Shown here: piece by piece, positions 55,093 through 64,000 of the stretch
Numbering within the stretch: the stretch's first letter is position 1
Layout: each line of letters starts with the position of its first letter
NCBI GenBank assembly: GCA_035079385.1
Contig: JAVHKY010000028.1
Location: forward strand, 3,162,001-3,226,000
Reading direction: 5' to 3'
Source: Aspidiotus rigidus
Taxonomy: Eukaryota > Arthropoda > Insecta > Hemiptera > Diaspididae
DNA length: 64,000 bases
Program-made: the position numbers and the translations under genes
The notes under the pieces: generated by a model
Seen by the model: only the letters and a program-made list of their open reading frames with translations
Database searches by the model: none
Told to the model about the DNA's origin: nothing

Positions 55093-57930
55093 TTTTGCAG
55101 GCTGCCACTCACTGTACTAGAAAGGGAACTTTTAGGAGTTTTGAAACCCGCTATTCTCCCTAAATAGATCGATATTCAAAATTTTTCGAAATATCTCCAT
55201 TTATAGACGGTGGTGAAATATTTTCAGGCACTCTCCTGCCCTTATATTTTGTATAATATAGAATTTTAACCAAGACGTAATATCGAGCTCAACACTACTT
55301 AACTCAACTCCCGGCGACATTTATATTTTCCATAAGTTTAATTTTACCAAAAAATGAACGAATATTGCTCGAGGAAAAAACAACTATCTCCCACGCTGAG
55401 GACCACCGTCTTAAAACAAACCTCGTCCATCTTCATGAAAAAAAACAAAAACTTATAATTACTCGTATTTTAAAAGATCAAAATAGCGGTAATTGCATTA
55501 GACGCCGATGTCATTCAAAAGAAGCTGGATACTGCTACGTTATAAATGAATTCTCTACAGTTTTGACAGTCCCCGGAAACAACTGTTTCGAAAGAATTAA
55601 GAATCTGCGAAGTTACACCCACGGGAAGAGCCACGAACACCTCTCACACTCTCCCTCATTGGTCGTCAAAGAGCTACGCGTCAAATTTTTTCTTCATTGA
55701 ATAATTAGCGTATCTTCACGCTTCCCCGGAGATAATTCTGTTGTTTTCGCGTTGAAAAGTTTTTCTCGTTTACGGTAGACGCGAAAATGCTTCATTGTAT
55801 ATAAGCGGTTGGGATCGGTGATGTTTTAATTAAACTTGCTCCGACATATACGCGTGTGTTCATTATAATCTATCGTCATTTTCGTTCCTGAAAATGCAGG
55901 ATGAAGCGGAAGTAAAAATGATAGAATGAGAGGAAGACGAACGTATATTTGCGACTGGAAGCGAAATAAGGAAACGCGGGTGATGCATTAGAAATGTTGA
56001 TAAAAAATTATGCACGCGGTGAAACGGAATCATCGAAAGAGGAAAACTACTTCGGCACTCGTTTTGTATTCGAACTGAGGTTTTGTAAAACTCAGAAAAA
56101 TGTCGACAATAAACGGGCATTCACTTCTTTCGCTGCCCGGAGGTTGGTAACGCATCAACCGCCTCAATTGTTCTTCTTTTACTCTTCGTAATTCTCTCAT
56201 CACTTACATTTCCGATCCTTCTACCTCTATCTCCACTTCTTCCTCGTACTTTCTGTTCTCGCTGATCCGGGGCTACTTCATCCTTCTCCAGTTCATCTTC
56301 CACCTCTCGATGGGTCACTCGCTTGAATGAATTGTTTTCTTCACATGATAATGCGGCTTGCAACCTTGAAGACTCTTGTTAATTGAAACTTTCTTCCACT
56401 CTACCTCAAGAGTATCATTCCACTTCTTTATTGGCATTTTATAAGCTTTCAAATTGAGATTTTTCTTGAAAAAATTGTCACGAAAATCCGAAATGTAACC
56501 TTGAGGGGACTTGAAAAAATTCTATCCCCAGTGACAATGTGTGTCAGTTTTTTTCCATTGCGGGAGGGGAACTGACTGTGAATATAATTCTATGAGGCGT
56601 GCATTTATATATTTCCCTATTTCATTTTGTCTAATGTAGTTCAATATACTGTTGTTATGCTTTAGTAAGCCTGGTATTTGTACATTTCGCACAGTTTCCT
56701 AATTCTTCCCCCTCTTTTCAACTCGGATCGCGAACTTTTGTTCAGTGATATTCTGCAAAAAGGTTTAATGCTTTACGATCCACTCTCTGGCCGAAAAAAC
56801 GAATTCCCGTTCTCGCGAGCAATTATAAAATTTAAAAAACAAAAGTATAAGCGAAAACAAACAGTGGAAAAAGAGTCCATCACGGCCTCGTATACGCGAA
56901 GATATATACCGTTATTCTTTATTCGGGTTCTCGTGAAAACTGATCTTTCGTTCCCGTCGAGCGATCCAATTTCGAAAAGTACGCTCGAATGATAGCATCT
57001 CAGCCGAGAAAAGTTAAACATACTGAAATGAAAACGTTTTCATTGAGAATATAAGTAATAAAAGTGGGCGGAGGCGACGGTCTTACCGCTATAGGAGTGC
57101 AACACTCGAAATTTCAAGTAGCCGAGATGAACTCGACGAAAACTGAAAAGGTAAACTCGTCTCGATGAGGTTACTCGCAAACTCAAAGATATGCCATTCG
57201 GATGTTGTTGATTTTATACTCGAATCGCGGTACCACGTTTGCGATTCGCAACATGACGGTTGATGATAATTTTTCAAAAATAAATCCATACTCTCGAGTT
57301 CGTGTGTTTTTTCCCTTTCCTTTTTTTTTTTTTTTGTTATATTTGCGGGCAACGAGCTCAGGTCTTTGTCCTATAGCGATACCGTTCTAATAATGGTGAT
57401 GGATACGAAATTTTGTGTCTGGTCTTTACAAACCGCTCGTGGTGCTTCAGTCATATCCGTCATCGTGAGTAATGAAAACTGATGAATATTCCGCGTACCC
57501 TCTTCGGGATTCGTGATAAATTGTTCCCACGTGGCTGTCTTACATTCACTGTCTAAGTTAATTAATTTGTTCGTCGATGTATTATATTTCCGAGATACTT
57601 TTCACGGATTTTCCGCGACAATGTATTTCGCACGAAACGCCTTTAACAAATACACGGTCATCGATAAGAAGAAAAAAGTCATAAAATGACAGACTGGAAT
57701 CGCTTACGTATAGAACGTTGTACGAAATCGATCTTATTATAACAGCCCCGTTCGATGGAAACGACATCAATATTATTAAGCGAGTCGTGGACCTTCGACA
57801 AAACCAAAAGTTAATATTGGCTCAGAAACACGCCAAAGTTGATGATTAAAGCCCAAGTATTGCTGTAGAAAAGCTTTTCCTACCGGGCGACGCGGTACGT
57901 CTTCTATGATACAAACTTGGCGAATTCTAC
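55093..57930. other. No recognisable gene
   Basis: CpG-containing unique DNA. The segment 56533-56612 (GTCAGTTTTTTTCCATTGCG; TATGAGGCGTGCA) is inverted relative to 63590-63662. Frames such as 55365-55700 and 56678-56992 (plus) have no recognised domain. Confidence 0.45.
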
Positions 57931-57949
57931 CCTCAATGCGAACGCAACC

Positions 57950-58190
57950 CCGTATTAGACTTGAGTCGCTCACCAACACTGAGATCTCCGCCGTAAAGCT
58001 GAAACTTTTTTTTAGCTGGGATTCGTTGTAAAGCGGAGGGAGACACTTTAGCTTTTGTCCGACGTCTTGCTTTCTTCTTCATAATGTGCAAGAATTTCAA
58101 CCTTGAACGCAAATACCACTCAAAAAAGGCAATGCGGTAGTGGTAATAGAGAAGAACGACTACACACCAAAAAAACTTGCAGCCCACTTG
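57950..58190 (+). pseudogene. Penelope-like element scrap (pre-RT block)
   Basis: The plus strand encodes SKKGNAVVVIEKNDYTPKKL at about 58110-58175, the same conserved block as KADKGNAVAITDR in the Penelope-like copy at 51.2 kb. About 140 bp upstream, LTNTEISAVKLKLFF resembles the 'LT--E---L--GL-F' segment that precedes it. No RT follows. Confidence 0.5.
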
Positions 58191-58859
58191 GTGAGCTGCT
58201 CGGAGTTACCTTCATTGACTTTGTTAATCGAGATACAAAGGGGACTTGTTTTATGAGAGTTCTTTGTGAGCAGTATTAACTCTTGTTAAATTTTTGTGAT
58301 TTCCAAGTCTCCCTCTTATATTGTTGAAATTTTTCCAAGTCTTCTTCTATCATATACAGGTCGGAGGACAAAATTCTTCCAAGTCTCCCTCCTATATGGC
58401 TCGGATTGAATAAGTTAAGGAAAAAGAAAAAAAAAAAAATGTTGATGAATGATAAAGGAATTTAATTGTTGATGATGATATTTGAGGGGGAAAAAATTTA
58501 ACGAACTACTGATTCTAATATGGCCCGGCCGTCCTTTGCATAATACTTGGGTTTCACATTCTTCCTTTCGTTTTTTCCGAAAAAATAAATAAAAAGCGCT
58601 TAAAAAATAAATTTTTTCCTGTTAGAAGTTACCACCGTTCCCCCCAAGTAACAAAATGATGACTTCATAGGCAAATTCAAGCTGATGACTTCTCGTCATC
58701 CGCTAATGAAATTCGCGCGTATGGGACTGGGCAGGGGTGCCGTGAAGCTACTTTTTTAAGACAATTCTTCGTAGGAAATTTTTGGGGGTAGTTTTTTCCT
58801 TTGTTCTCGTAACATTATATAGTACAGGAAAATAAGGGTTTCGAAAATGAAAAAATTGC

Positions 58860-59100
58860 TATAAAGCTTTTATTGCTGGAAGTTGTTGGGAATGGTCTCC
58901 TGAATTTAGGAAAAAAACCCAACAACCCACAACCTCGTACGTCCCGAGATGTGGAGGGGAAAAGGGCCGAAATTTCATATTTTCGAGTTTTTTTGGTTAA
59001 AATACGCATTTAATTGAGAAATATCATCCGGGATGAAATAATCCTCATAAAATTCTCTACAAAAAACATTCTCAAACATTTTCTCATAACTCAACTCATC
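58860..59100. repeat. Inner inverted repeat of the 58.7-61.1 kb element, left arm
   Basis: This arm (TTATTGCTGGAAGTTGTTGG, AATGGTCTCCTGAATTTAGG, ATACGCATTTAATTGAGAAA, CTCATAAAATTCTCTACAAA) is mirrored at 60615-60880. On the right a block of about 120 bp is tandemly duplicated (60765-60860 and 60870-60965). Confidence 0.9.
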
Positions 59101-59234
59101 TGGCTTATCTTCAAATTGAAAATATTCTTTTAGAGATTTCTCATTCAGTGATAAAATGCAAGTCCTCTGAAAGAGTTCCAGAGGCTCTATCGGATTTTTA
59201 GCGCCGATCTCACTTTAGCTGCATACTGTCGACA

Positions 59235-59411
59235 ATGGAGCAGCCATGTTCAACTTTTTCAACTTCACCTTTGTGTAAAATTTGTCATGGTAGTGTATGT
59301 GTACCGGGATGCGAGAAGAATGACAAAATCATTGTACTCGTACAGCACAACAATACACCGTCAATTCCTACCACACACGAAAGCATGTGTGATTTTATAT
59401 TCAAAATTTAA
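59235..59411 (+). CDS. Small Cys-rich ORF (58 aa), possible first exon of the transposon gene
   Basis: The ORF starts with MEQPCSTFSTSPLCKICHGS and continues VCVPGCEKNDK. Five Cys and one His fall in the first 26 residues, which suggests a zinc-binding N-terminus. It begins shortly after the left inner repeat, in the orientation of the nuclease-like gene 520 bp downstream. It could be the first exon or the N-terminal part of the same gene, with the 59412-59930 AT-rich DNA being an intron or decayed sequence. No homologue is recognised, so the role is inferred from position only. Confidence 0.4.
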   Translation: MEQPCSTFSTSPLCKICHGSVCVPGCEKNDKIIVLVQHNNTPSIPTTHESMCDFIFKI

Positions 59412-59934
59412 AAAATTAATTAATTTGGCGGTATCAATTAATTAAAGGAATCCGTTTATTAAATAGAAATTACACAATTAATTTTATTTATTTTAATTTA
59501 TTTATGTATGGTTATTAAAAATAATTTAAAAAAAAATGTTTTATCTATTAAAAATTTTAAATAATAAATAATAATAAATCAATATCATAGAGGTAATAAA
59601 TTAAAAATATATATTTAACTATCCTGTTATCCTTGAAGTAATTTTAAATTAACAAAAAATATAATAAAAAAAATTGATCTTTTATCACCCCGATAAAATT
59701 TAATAAAATTAAAATAATTCTTAAATAACATGTTTAAGGTCTTTTTGTCTTTAATAAATATTAAATTATTTTCAATTTAAAAATAATTTTTATAATTCTA
59801 TTTAATAAAATTATTATTTATTTATTCATTCATTCCAGTATTCAATTAAAATACTAATTATTTTGCTGCCTTTGTATAATCAATATATTACAGCAATTTA
59901 ATTATTACTTTGGTAATTTGGTCCATAACTGTTT
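59412..59934. other. Very AT-rich segment inside the transposon
   Basis: Nearly pure A/T with TAATTTATT-like words, similar to 22070-22540. It holds no open frame of interest. It may be an intron, an inserted AT-rich sequence or an expansion. A TTACAG acceptor-like site is at about 59888-59893, but a stop follows in the frame of the downstream ORF. Confidence 0.45.
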
Positions 59935-60505
59935 ATGAGTCGAATTACAAGAAATTGTGTGAGAATAGGTGATGCAGTGCAAAAAATTTATAGAGTAGCC
60001 AACACCCACTCGATAAAACTCCTAAAAAACATTATTTTTGGTCACGCCTTCACTGGCTGCGATTCTACCTCCGCAATTTTTCGAAAGGGAAAATTGCGCT
60101 TCTGGAATTTACTGCAGCAATCAACTGAATTGCAAGCAATCAGTGAAATTTTCAATTCTCCTGATGCTTCTGCAGATGATGTATATCAAGCAGGATGTAT
60201 CGCAATTGTAATCCTATATGGAGGACAAATGAAAGAAACCTCATTGAATAAATTCCGCCTCCAATTATTCAAGCGAGCAGCTTCTAAATTGCAGTCGTCC
60301 ATTTTAAAAACTGTGTGCCCCACAGAAGATGCAGCAAGGCAGCATGCGTATGGCTTAGTAACAATTTGTCAATTTGCTATTGGGGAGAAACCTTCATTCC
60401 AGTAACGACTGCAGATCCTCCTGTGCCAAGTTCACTTCCTAAGAAATTGTATTGAGCTTGCAAGAAAGGTTGTGGTGGTTATTGTGGTTGTAGAAAACTT
60501 GGTAA
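59935..60505 (+). pseudogene. Fragment of the 'HAxTGCDxxS' family (PIN/XPG-like) with Cys-rich tail
   Basis: The 156-codon frame (59935-60405) contains FGHAFTGCDSTSAIFRKGK (residues 35-53) and W57, then CPTEDAARQHAYGLV (about 128-142). This is the order seen in a large uncharacterised eukaryotic family whose GCDTTS block resembles the helix-hairpin motif of XPG/FEN1-type nucleases. A frameshift near 60375 moves homology to a frame reading YWGETFIPVTTADPPVPSSL and, after an in-frame TGA at 60453-60455, ACKKGCGGYCGCRKLG. That is the Cys-rich C-terminus typical of the family (C-KKGC--~C-CRK-G). The N-terminal two thirds of the usual protein are absent. The gene is therefore truncated and broken. 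Its position midway between inverted repeats implies it was cargo of the element. Confidence 0.75.
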
Positions 60506-60614
60506 TGAATTACATATTATTTTCTGTGTATTGAATTGTTTCTGCGTACATACAGAAGGCATAAAACTAGAATTACTTATTTCCTTCCCACTGCAAACAT
60601 TGAGTACATTTGAT

Positions 60615-60990
60615 ACTTCGGCTCATAACTTGTTAATGAGTTGAGTTATGAGAAAATGAGTAGAAATGTTTTTTGTAGAGAATTTTATGAGGATTATTTC
60701 ATCTCGAATGACATTTCTCGATTAAATGCGTATTTTAGCCAAAAAACTTGAAAATATGAAATTTTGGCCCTTTTCCCCTTCATATCCCGGGACATACGAG
60801 GTTGTGATTTGTTGGGTTTTTTTCCTAAATTCAGGAGACCATTCCCAACAACTACCAGCAATAAAGGTTGAAATTTTGGCCCTTTTCCTTTTCATATCTC
60901 GGGACATACGAGGTTGTGATTTGTTGGGTTTTTTTCCTAAATTCAGGAGACCATTTCCAACACTTTCCTTTATTTTCAAGCTCAATATAG
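60615..60990. repeat. Inner inverted repeat of the 58.7-61.1 kb element, right arm
   Basis: Mirror of 58860-59100, with a tandem duplication of the CATACGAGGTTGTGATTTGT...CAGGAGACCATT block. It lies between the nuclease-like gene and the right end. Confidence 0.88.
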
Positions 60991-61102
60991 AATCTATATT
61001 TCCCGCACCATATGGGGGGCATTTTATTTTTTTGCTTGTCAAAAATTTTTTTGGGGGGGCGAAATAATCGTAAGCTTTGGGGGATCACGGCACCCCTGCT
61101 GG

Positions 61103-63430
61103 GTTTCTACATTTCATTTGATATCTTTACCGGTATCGGCACATCTCAGCCATCGTTTAGAAATCTGCAAGTCCAATTCTGAGTTAATCTTTACCCACAG
61201 AAAATTTGCGAGGAATCCTCGACTTCATCCAGAATAATAAGCTTACGATACCAGACCGAGAATGATGGCGAACGAGCAGAGCGAAATCCCCGAAAGCTAG
61301 TTACATATCTCAAAATAATGCTAGACTCATGGTTGTGGATGACGTCACAAAGAGGTTTAAGCTAGTTGATGTCTTTACTGTACCTTCATCCGCTATCAAA
61401 AATTATTTCGTCTAAACTGGTAAGTGGATCGAGCAACTATAAAAAGACAATAAATTATTTGCCTACACCAGAATATTTTTTAACATTTTGCGCACTACTT
61501 ACTCCTCATTACAATCAAAATGAGTTCTGAGGATACATATTTACATTTTATCGTTTTTCTCGGAATGAAAAAGACCAACGTCACCTCTATAGAATCCGAA
61601 ACAAGTCAGAAAAGACGAGGGCCTTCCCGTGATCATGTTTCGGTCTAAAAGTTGATGCGTCTTTCGAAATACTGTCAGCCCTGACATTCTACCAGCAGTA
61701 AACATACTCGAATGTTTTCGACCACTTAAGCTACATAACGTCAAACAGGTAAAAAGAGAGAGCACAGTAGAGCTTTCGATACTGAATCGAAGCAAATGAG
61801 ATTTCCTAAAGGAAAGAGATGAAACAGCCAGTCGTGCTCCTGCTTCTAAAATAGAAACGCAGTAGTACCGTCTTCAAGAACACAGTCTTACACACGCGGT
61901 CTCACGGCAACCCCCGAAAGATGTAAATGAAATAAAGCCGAGTCATGAAAGAGCAAACCGAAGTACCTGCCGAAGTGTTGTTCTAAGTCAATATGTACGT
62001 GTATTTTATTCTTTTGTTTCCGGATTACTTATCGTCTAAAATAAATAAAATCTCTTCAACAGGTAATGTAATCGTAAGGAAGAAAGTGTAGCGACGGTTG
62101 TGGCTCTCAAGTTTCTTTTCACTTCTTTTATTAAATCACGTTGAGAGGAAGCGAAGAGAATGCGTGTGTAGATAACATCAAAGTAAATTTCAGTTCGCTC
62201 TCTTTGTGCCAAAGCCTGGGCAAAGCGTATTCGGATTATAAAAGTTTACCTCGCCAGCTCGCGCGCTCAGCTTTACTCATTTCAGTCTGGAAAAATAATT
62301 ATCCGTTCATTCACACTTTGGCGTATCTCGTGTATATAATATACGTAATAACTTCGCGTTTTTTTTTCTCCTCCCTTCTCACCCTCTTTGTTAATAAATA
62401 TCGTCTTTTTACGCGCGAATAAATTATTAAATTCACGTCCGAGCGTAATTCGCTCTCGCGTTACATCGGGCGGGTTTACATTACACGTGCTCATATTTGT
62501 CTACAATTTGGTACAGAGTATATCACAATCGTGAATAATATACAAAGTGACAAATATGAGAAATAATACCTGTAGACTTTTTTCCACTGCGGCCTTCTGG
62601 GGTTCCACCTTCTCTCGAATCGTAAAATTTATTCTCGTATAAGCTGGCGTGCGCCCGTAGACATTTTTAAGCTTCCATTTCGCACCAACGACAAGGCTTA
62701 TCGAGTTAAATAAAAAACTTATAAATATGTTAGTACTTTGTATTTGTATGTACTAGAAATAGATAGGCTCGGCGGAGAAAATTTACGGCCGTATAGAAAC
62801 CCGAGTTCAGAACTCATTCTTCGTCTTTTTCTTTTTTTTCGTTCTTTCTTCTCTGTTTGCTTTCTTCTTTCGCTCGAAACCTTAAACGTGAAATTTAGGA
62901 AGAAAGAAAGAAATACCGTACAAGAATAAGGAAGAAGAAGAAAAAAAAAAGAAAAAACAGTAGACTGTTTTGGTTTAATAAAGGGGAACGAAAATCTCTT
63001 GGGAAATCTTCCTATGCTCTTCTGCAGTTCAGACAGACGTTCGCTCACCATGAAGAACAATGTGTTTCATTTTCTGCGGACTGCGTTGCGGTAAACGGGA
63101 GACGAGCGTCGGAGGTTTCTTGTTTGCGTTTTGTTGTCATTATTCTTGATGATTTTATGTAATTCGTATGAATTAAGCTTGATAACTGAGAAATTTAATT
63201 TGAAATAGTTGAACGTAAACGTTTATCATTTGTCTGTAAACGTCGTAAGGGCTTCAAACTTGACTACTGTTCGGAGGAAGGGAACGTGGATCATCTTTCT
63301 AATCAAATATTGCGAGTGTAGGAGCACTCGCTAGAAGGAAAGAATATATCGGCGAACAATTCCAAGGATGAAAGGGAAGAGGATAATGGCCAAGGTGAGA
63401 ACCGTGTCGATACATGTGGAGGATGAAGAT
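61103..63430. other. No recognisable gene
   Basis: CpG-containing unique DNA with purine/pyrimidine runs (62820-62960). The minus frame at 62719-63060 (113 codons) is Lys/Arg- and Phe-rich simple sequence. No repeats were noticed. Confidence 0.45.
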
Positions 63431-63439
63431 GAAATAAGG

Positions 63440-63590
63440 AGGAAGCATCGCGAGCAATTAAGAGTATGAAGAATGGTAAGGCGGTCGGACCCGACGGAAT
63501 GCATTGCGAACTGTTAAAATTCTTGAAGAATGATCAATCATCAACTGCGTTTCTAGCCAGGTTCTTCAGAAAGATATCAATGAAAAATAT
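63440..63590 (+). pseudogene. LINE reverse transcriptase scrap (fingers)
   Basis: The plus strand reads EASRAIKSMKNGKAVGPDGM and then HCELLKFLKNDQSSTAFLAR. The 'AI---KNGKA-GPDGI--ELLK' block opens the RT of RTE-like and related LINEs. Only about 45 codons remain before the sequence becomes unrelated. It may be the same family as the 3' end at 3779-4140, but they do not overlap, so this cannot be tested here. Confidence 0.7.
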
Positions 63591-63662
63591 ATAAGTGCAC
63601 GCCTCATAAAATTATATTGACAGTCAGTTCCCCTTTCGCCATGGAAAAAAACTGACACGACA
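63590..63662 (-). repeat. Short dispersed repeat shared with 56533-56612
   Basis: TGCACGCCTCATAAAATTAT and TGACAGTCAGTTCCCCTTTC are the reverse complement, with few mismatches, of 56533-56612. No function is known. Confidence 0.7.
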
Positions 63663-64000
63663 TTGAAACCATGACGAACGCCATAAACTTCCGATCCTTC
63701 CCGTGATTTGCCATTTCCACTCTTCTTTTTCGCAAGGCCTTTCTGGTAATCAAGGCTCTTGATGGAGTCTAATCTTCAGGCCACTTTGAAACTTCCTTTC
63801 GATCTTCAGGAAGCTTTTCACGCTGCACGTGTCAATTGGCAGGCGGATGTTAATTTCGACTCTTCTCGCGGCGTTTTTTATTATGAAGGCAAGGTACCAC
63901 GTATTCTTGAACTCAGATTTATTCAAGAAGCGTTTGGGCTTAGCCGATGTAAATTATTTGAAAACGTATGTTTGTTAATTGAATTAATGTATTAATATTG
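63663..64000 (+). repeat. Dispersed repeat family 'B', short copy (runs off right edge)
   Basis: Directly joins TTGAAACCATGACGAACGCC to the GATCCTTCCCGT.ATTTGCC segment, lacking the 400 bp present in the 53.4-kb copy. It contains a 78-codon frame at 63759-63995 (KLPFDLQEAFHAARVNWQAD...) without a recognised domain. The similarity continues to the window end. Confidence 0.75.

Larger units (their letters stand above)
58731..61099 (+). mobile_element. DNA transposon with 15-bp TIRs carrying a PIN/XPG-like gene (Academ-like candidate)
   Basis: GCAGGGGTGCCGTGA at 58731-58745 is exactly inverted at 61085-61099. TGG flanks both sides (58728-58730 and 61100-61102), a 3-bp duplication. If the terminal G is excluded, the flanking match becomes CTGGG. 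Inside lie long inverted repeats (58860-59100 against 60615-60880). Between them are a 58-codon Cys-rich ORF and a broken HAxTGCDxxS gene. As I recall the superfamily, Academ elements have 3-4 bp duplications and an XPG-like nuclease, which fits. A DDE-type transposase was not recognised, so this may be a deletion derivative. The CAGGGG-type end also resembles hAT, but the 8-bp flanks (GGACTGG-type) do not match. Confidence 0.65.

Noticed and set aside
58731..61099. Assignment of the TIR element to hAT from its CAGGGG-type end alone
   Set aside because: The flanking 8 bp do not match. The observed flanking match is 3 bp (TGG) next to a 15-bp TIR, or 5 bp with a 14-bp TIR.
62719..63060. 113-codon minus-strand frame as a gene
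   Set aside because: Dominated by Lys/Arg/Glu and Phe/Ser runs derived from purine/pyrimidine simple sequence.

Overview
The window looks like accessory, gene-poor chromatin from an arthropod nuclear genome, most likely an insect. The evidence is the mix of R1-clade, I-clade-like and Penelope-like retroelement remains, the absence of any bacterial operon structure, roughly AT-rich intergenic DNA with CpG-containing unique blocks, and abundant foldback and MITE-type elements. I cannot place it to order or species. I found no intact host gene with a recognisable function. The only non-repeat coding candidate is a 165-aa acidic, Ser/Thr/Asp/Asn-rich ORF at 39.9-40.4 kb.

Left part (1-15.8 kb): broken copies of one R1-clade LINE family at 1-2.2 kb and 2.3-3.5 kb (minus strand) and 13.1-15.8 kb (plus strand). 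The third copy is split by a 492-bp MITE with perfect 17-bp inverted ends and a TTAA duplication. Between them lie the 3' end of a second LINE family with a (TAAAC)n tail (3.8-4.1 kb), a middle-repetitive family with a nested TIR/minisatellite element (6.2-7.3 kb), a 2.1-kb near-palindrome (7.3-9.4 kb) and a second inverted repeat (9.5-10.4 kb).

Middle part (19-37 kb): a second, inverted copy of the 6.2-7.3 kb family is split by a 5'-truncated LINE that keeps its C-terminal RT, RNase H and Cys/His regions (19.1-20.85 kb). The two copies act as mutual empty sites. A hAT-type MITE (21.75-22.07 kb) and an R1/TRAS-like LINE with a 689-codon open frame (22.5-25.4 kb) follow. Then come another R1 scrap, a tRNA-headed SINE candidate (28.8 kb), a repeat block full of GACGTCA sites (29.2-30.2 kb), a Penelope-like scrap (30.3-30.7 kb), a foldback with a hammerhead-like motif (34.4 kb) and a satellite of about 220 bp organised as a dimeric higher-order repeat (35.5-36.8 kb).

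Right part (39-64 kb): a foldback with a 10-bp flanking repeat (39.0-39.6 kb), composite (TAAA)n arrays, a TIR element carrying a 45-bp minisatellite (41.4-43.6 kb), and a long-TIR element split by a 2.1-kb microsatellite-rich insertion (45.0-49.4 kb). Then a decayed Penelope-like RT (51.1-52.1 kb), a fifth R1 scrap, and a repeat family present at 53.4-54.2 and 63.7-64.0 kb. The most interesting object is at 58.73-61.10 kb. Its 15-bp perfect inverted ends and long inner inverted repeats enclose a small Cys-rich ORF and a broken gene of the uncharacterised eukaryotic 'HAxTGCDxxS' (PIN/XPG-like) family. This is the architecture expected of a decayed autonomous DNA transposon.

Functionally the window is a nest of transposons inside transposons. 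Several junctions can be ordered in time because an interrupted host repeat is also present uninterrupted elsewhere in the window.
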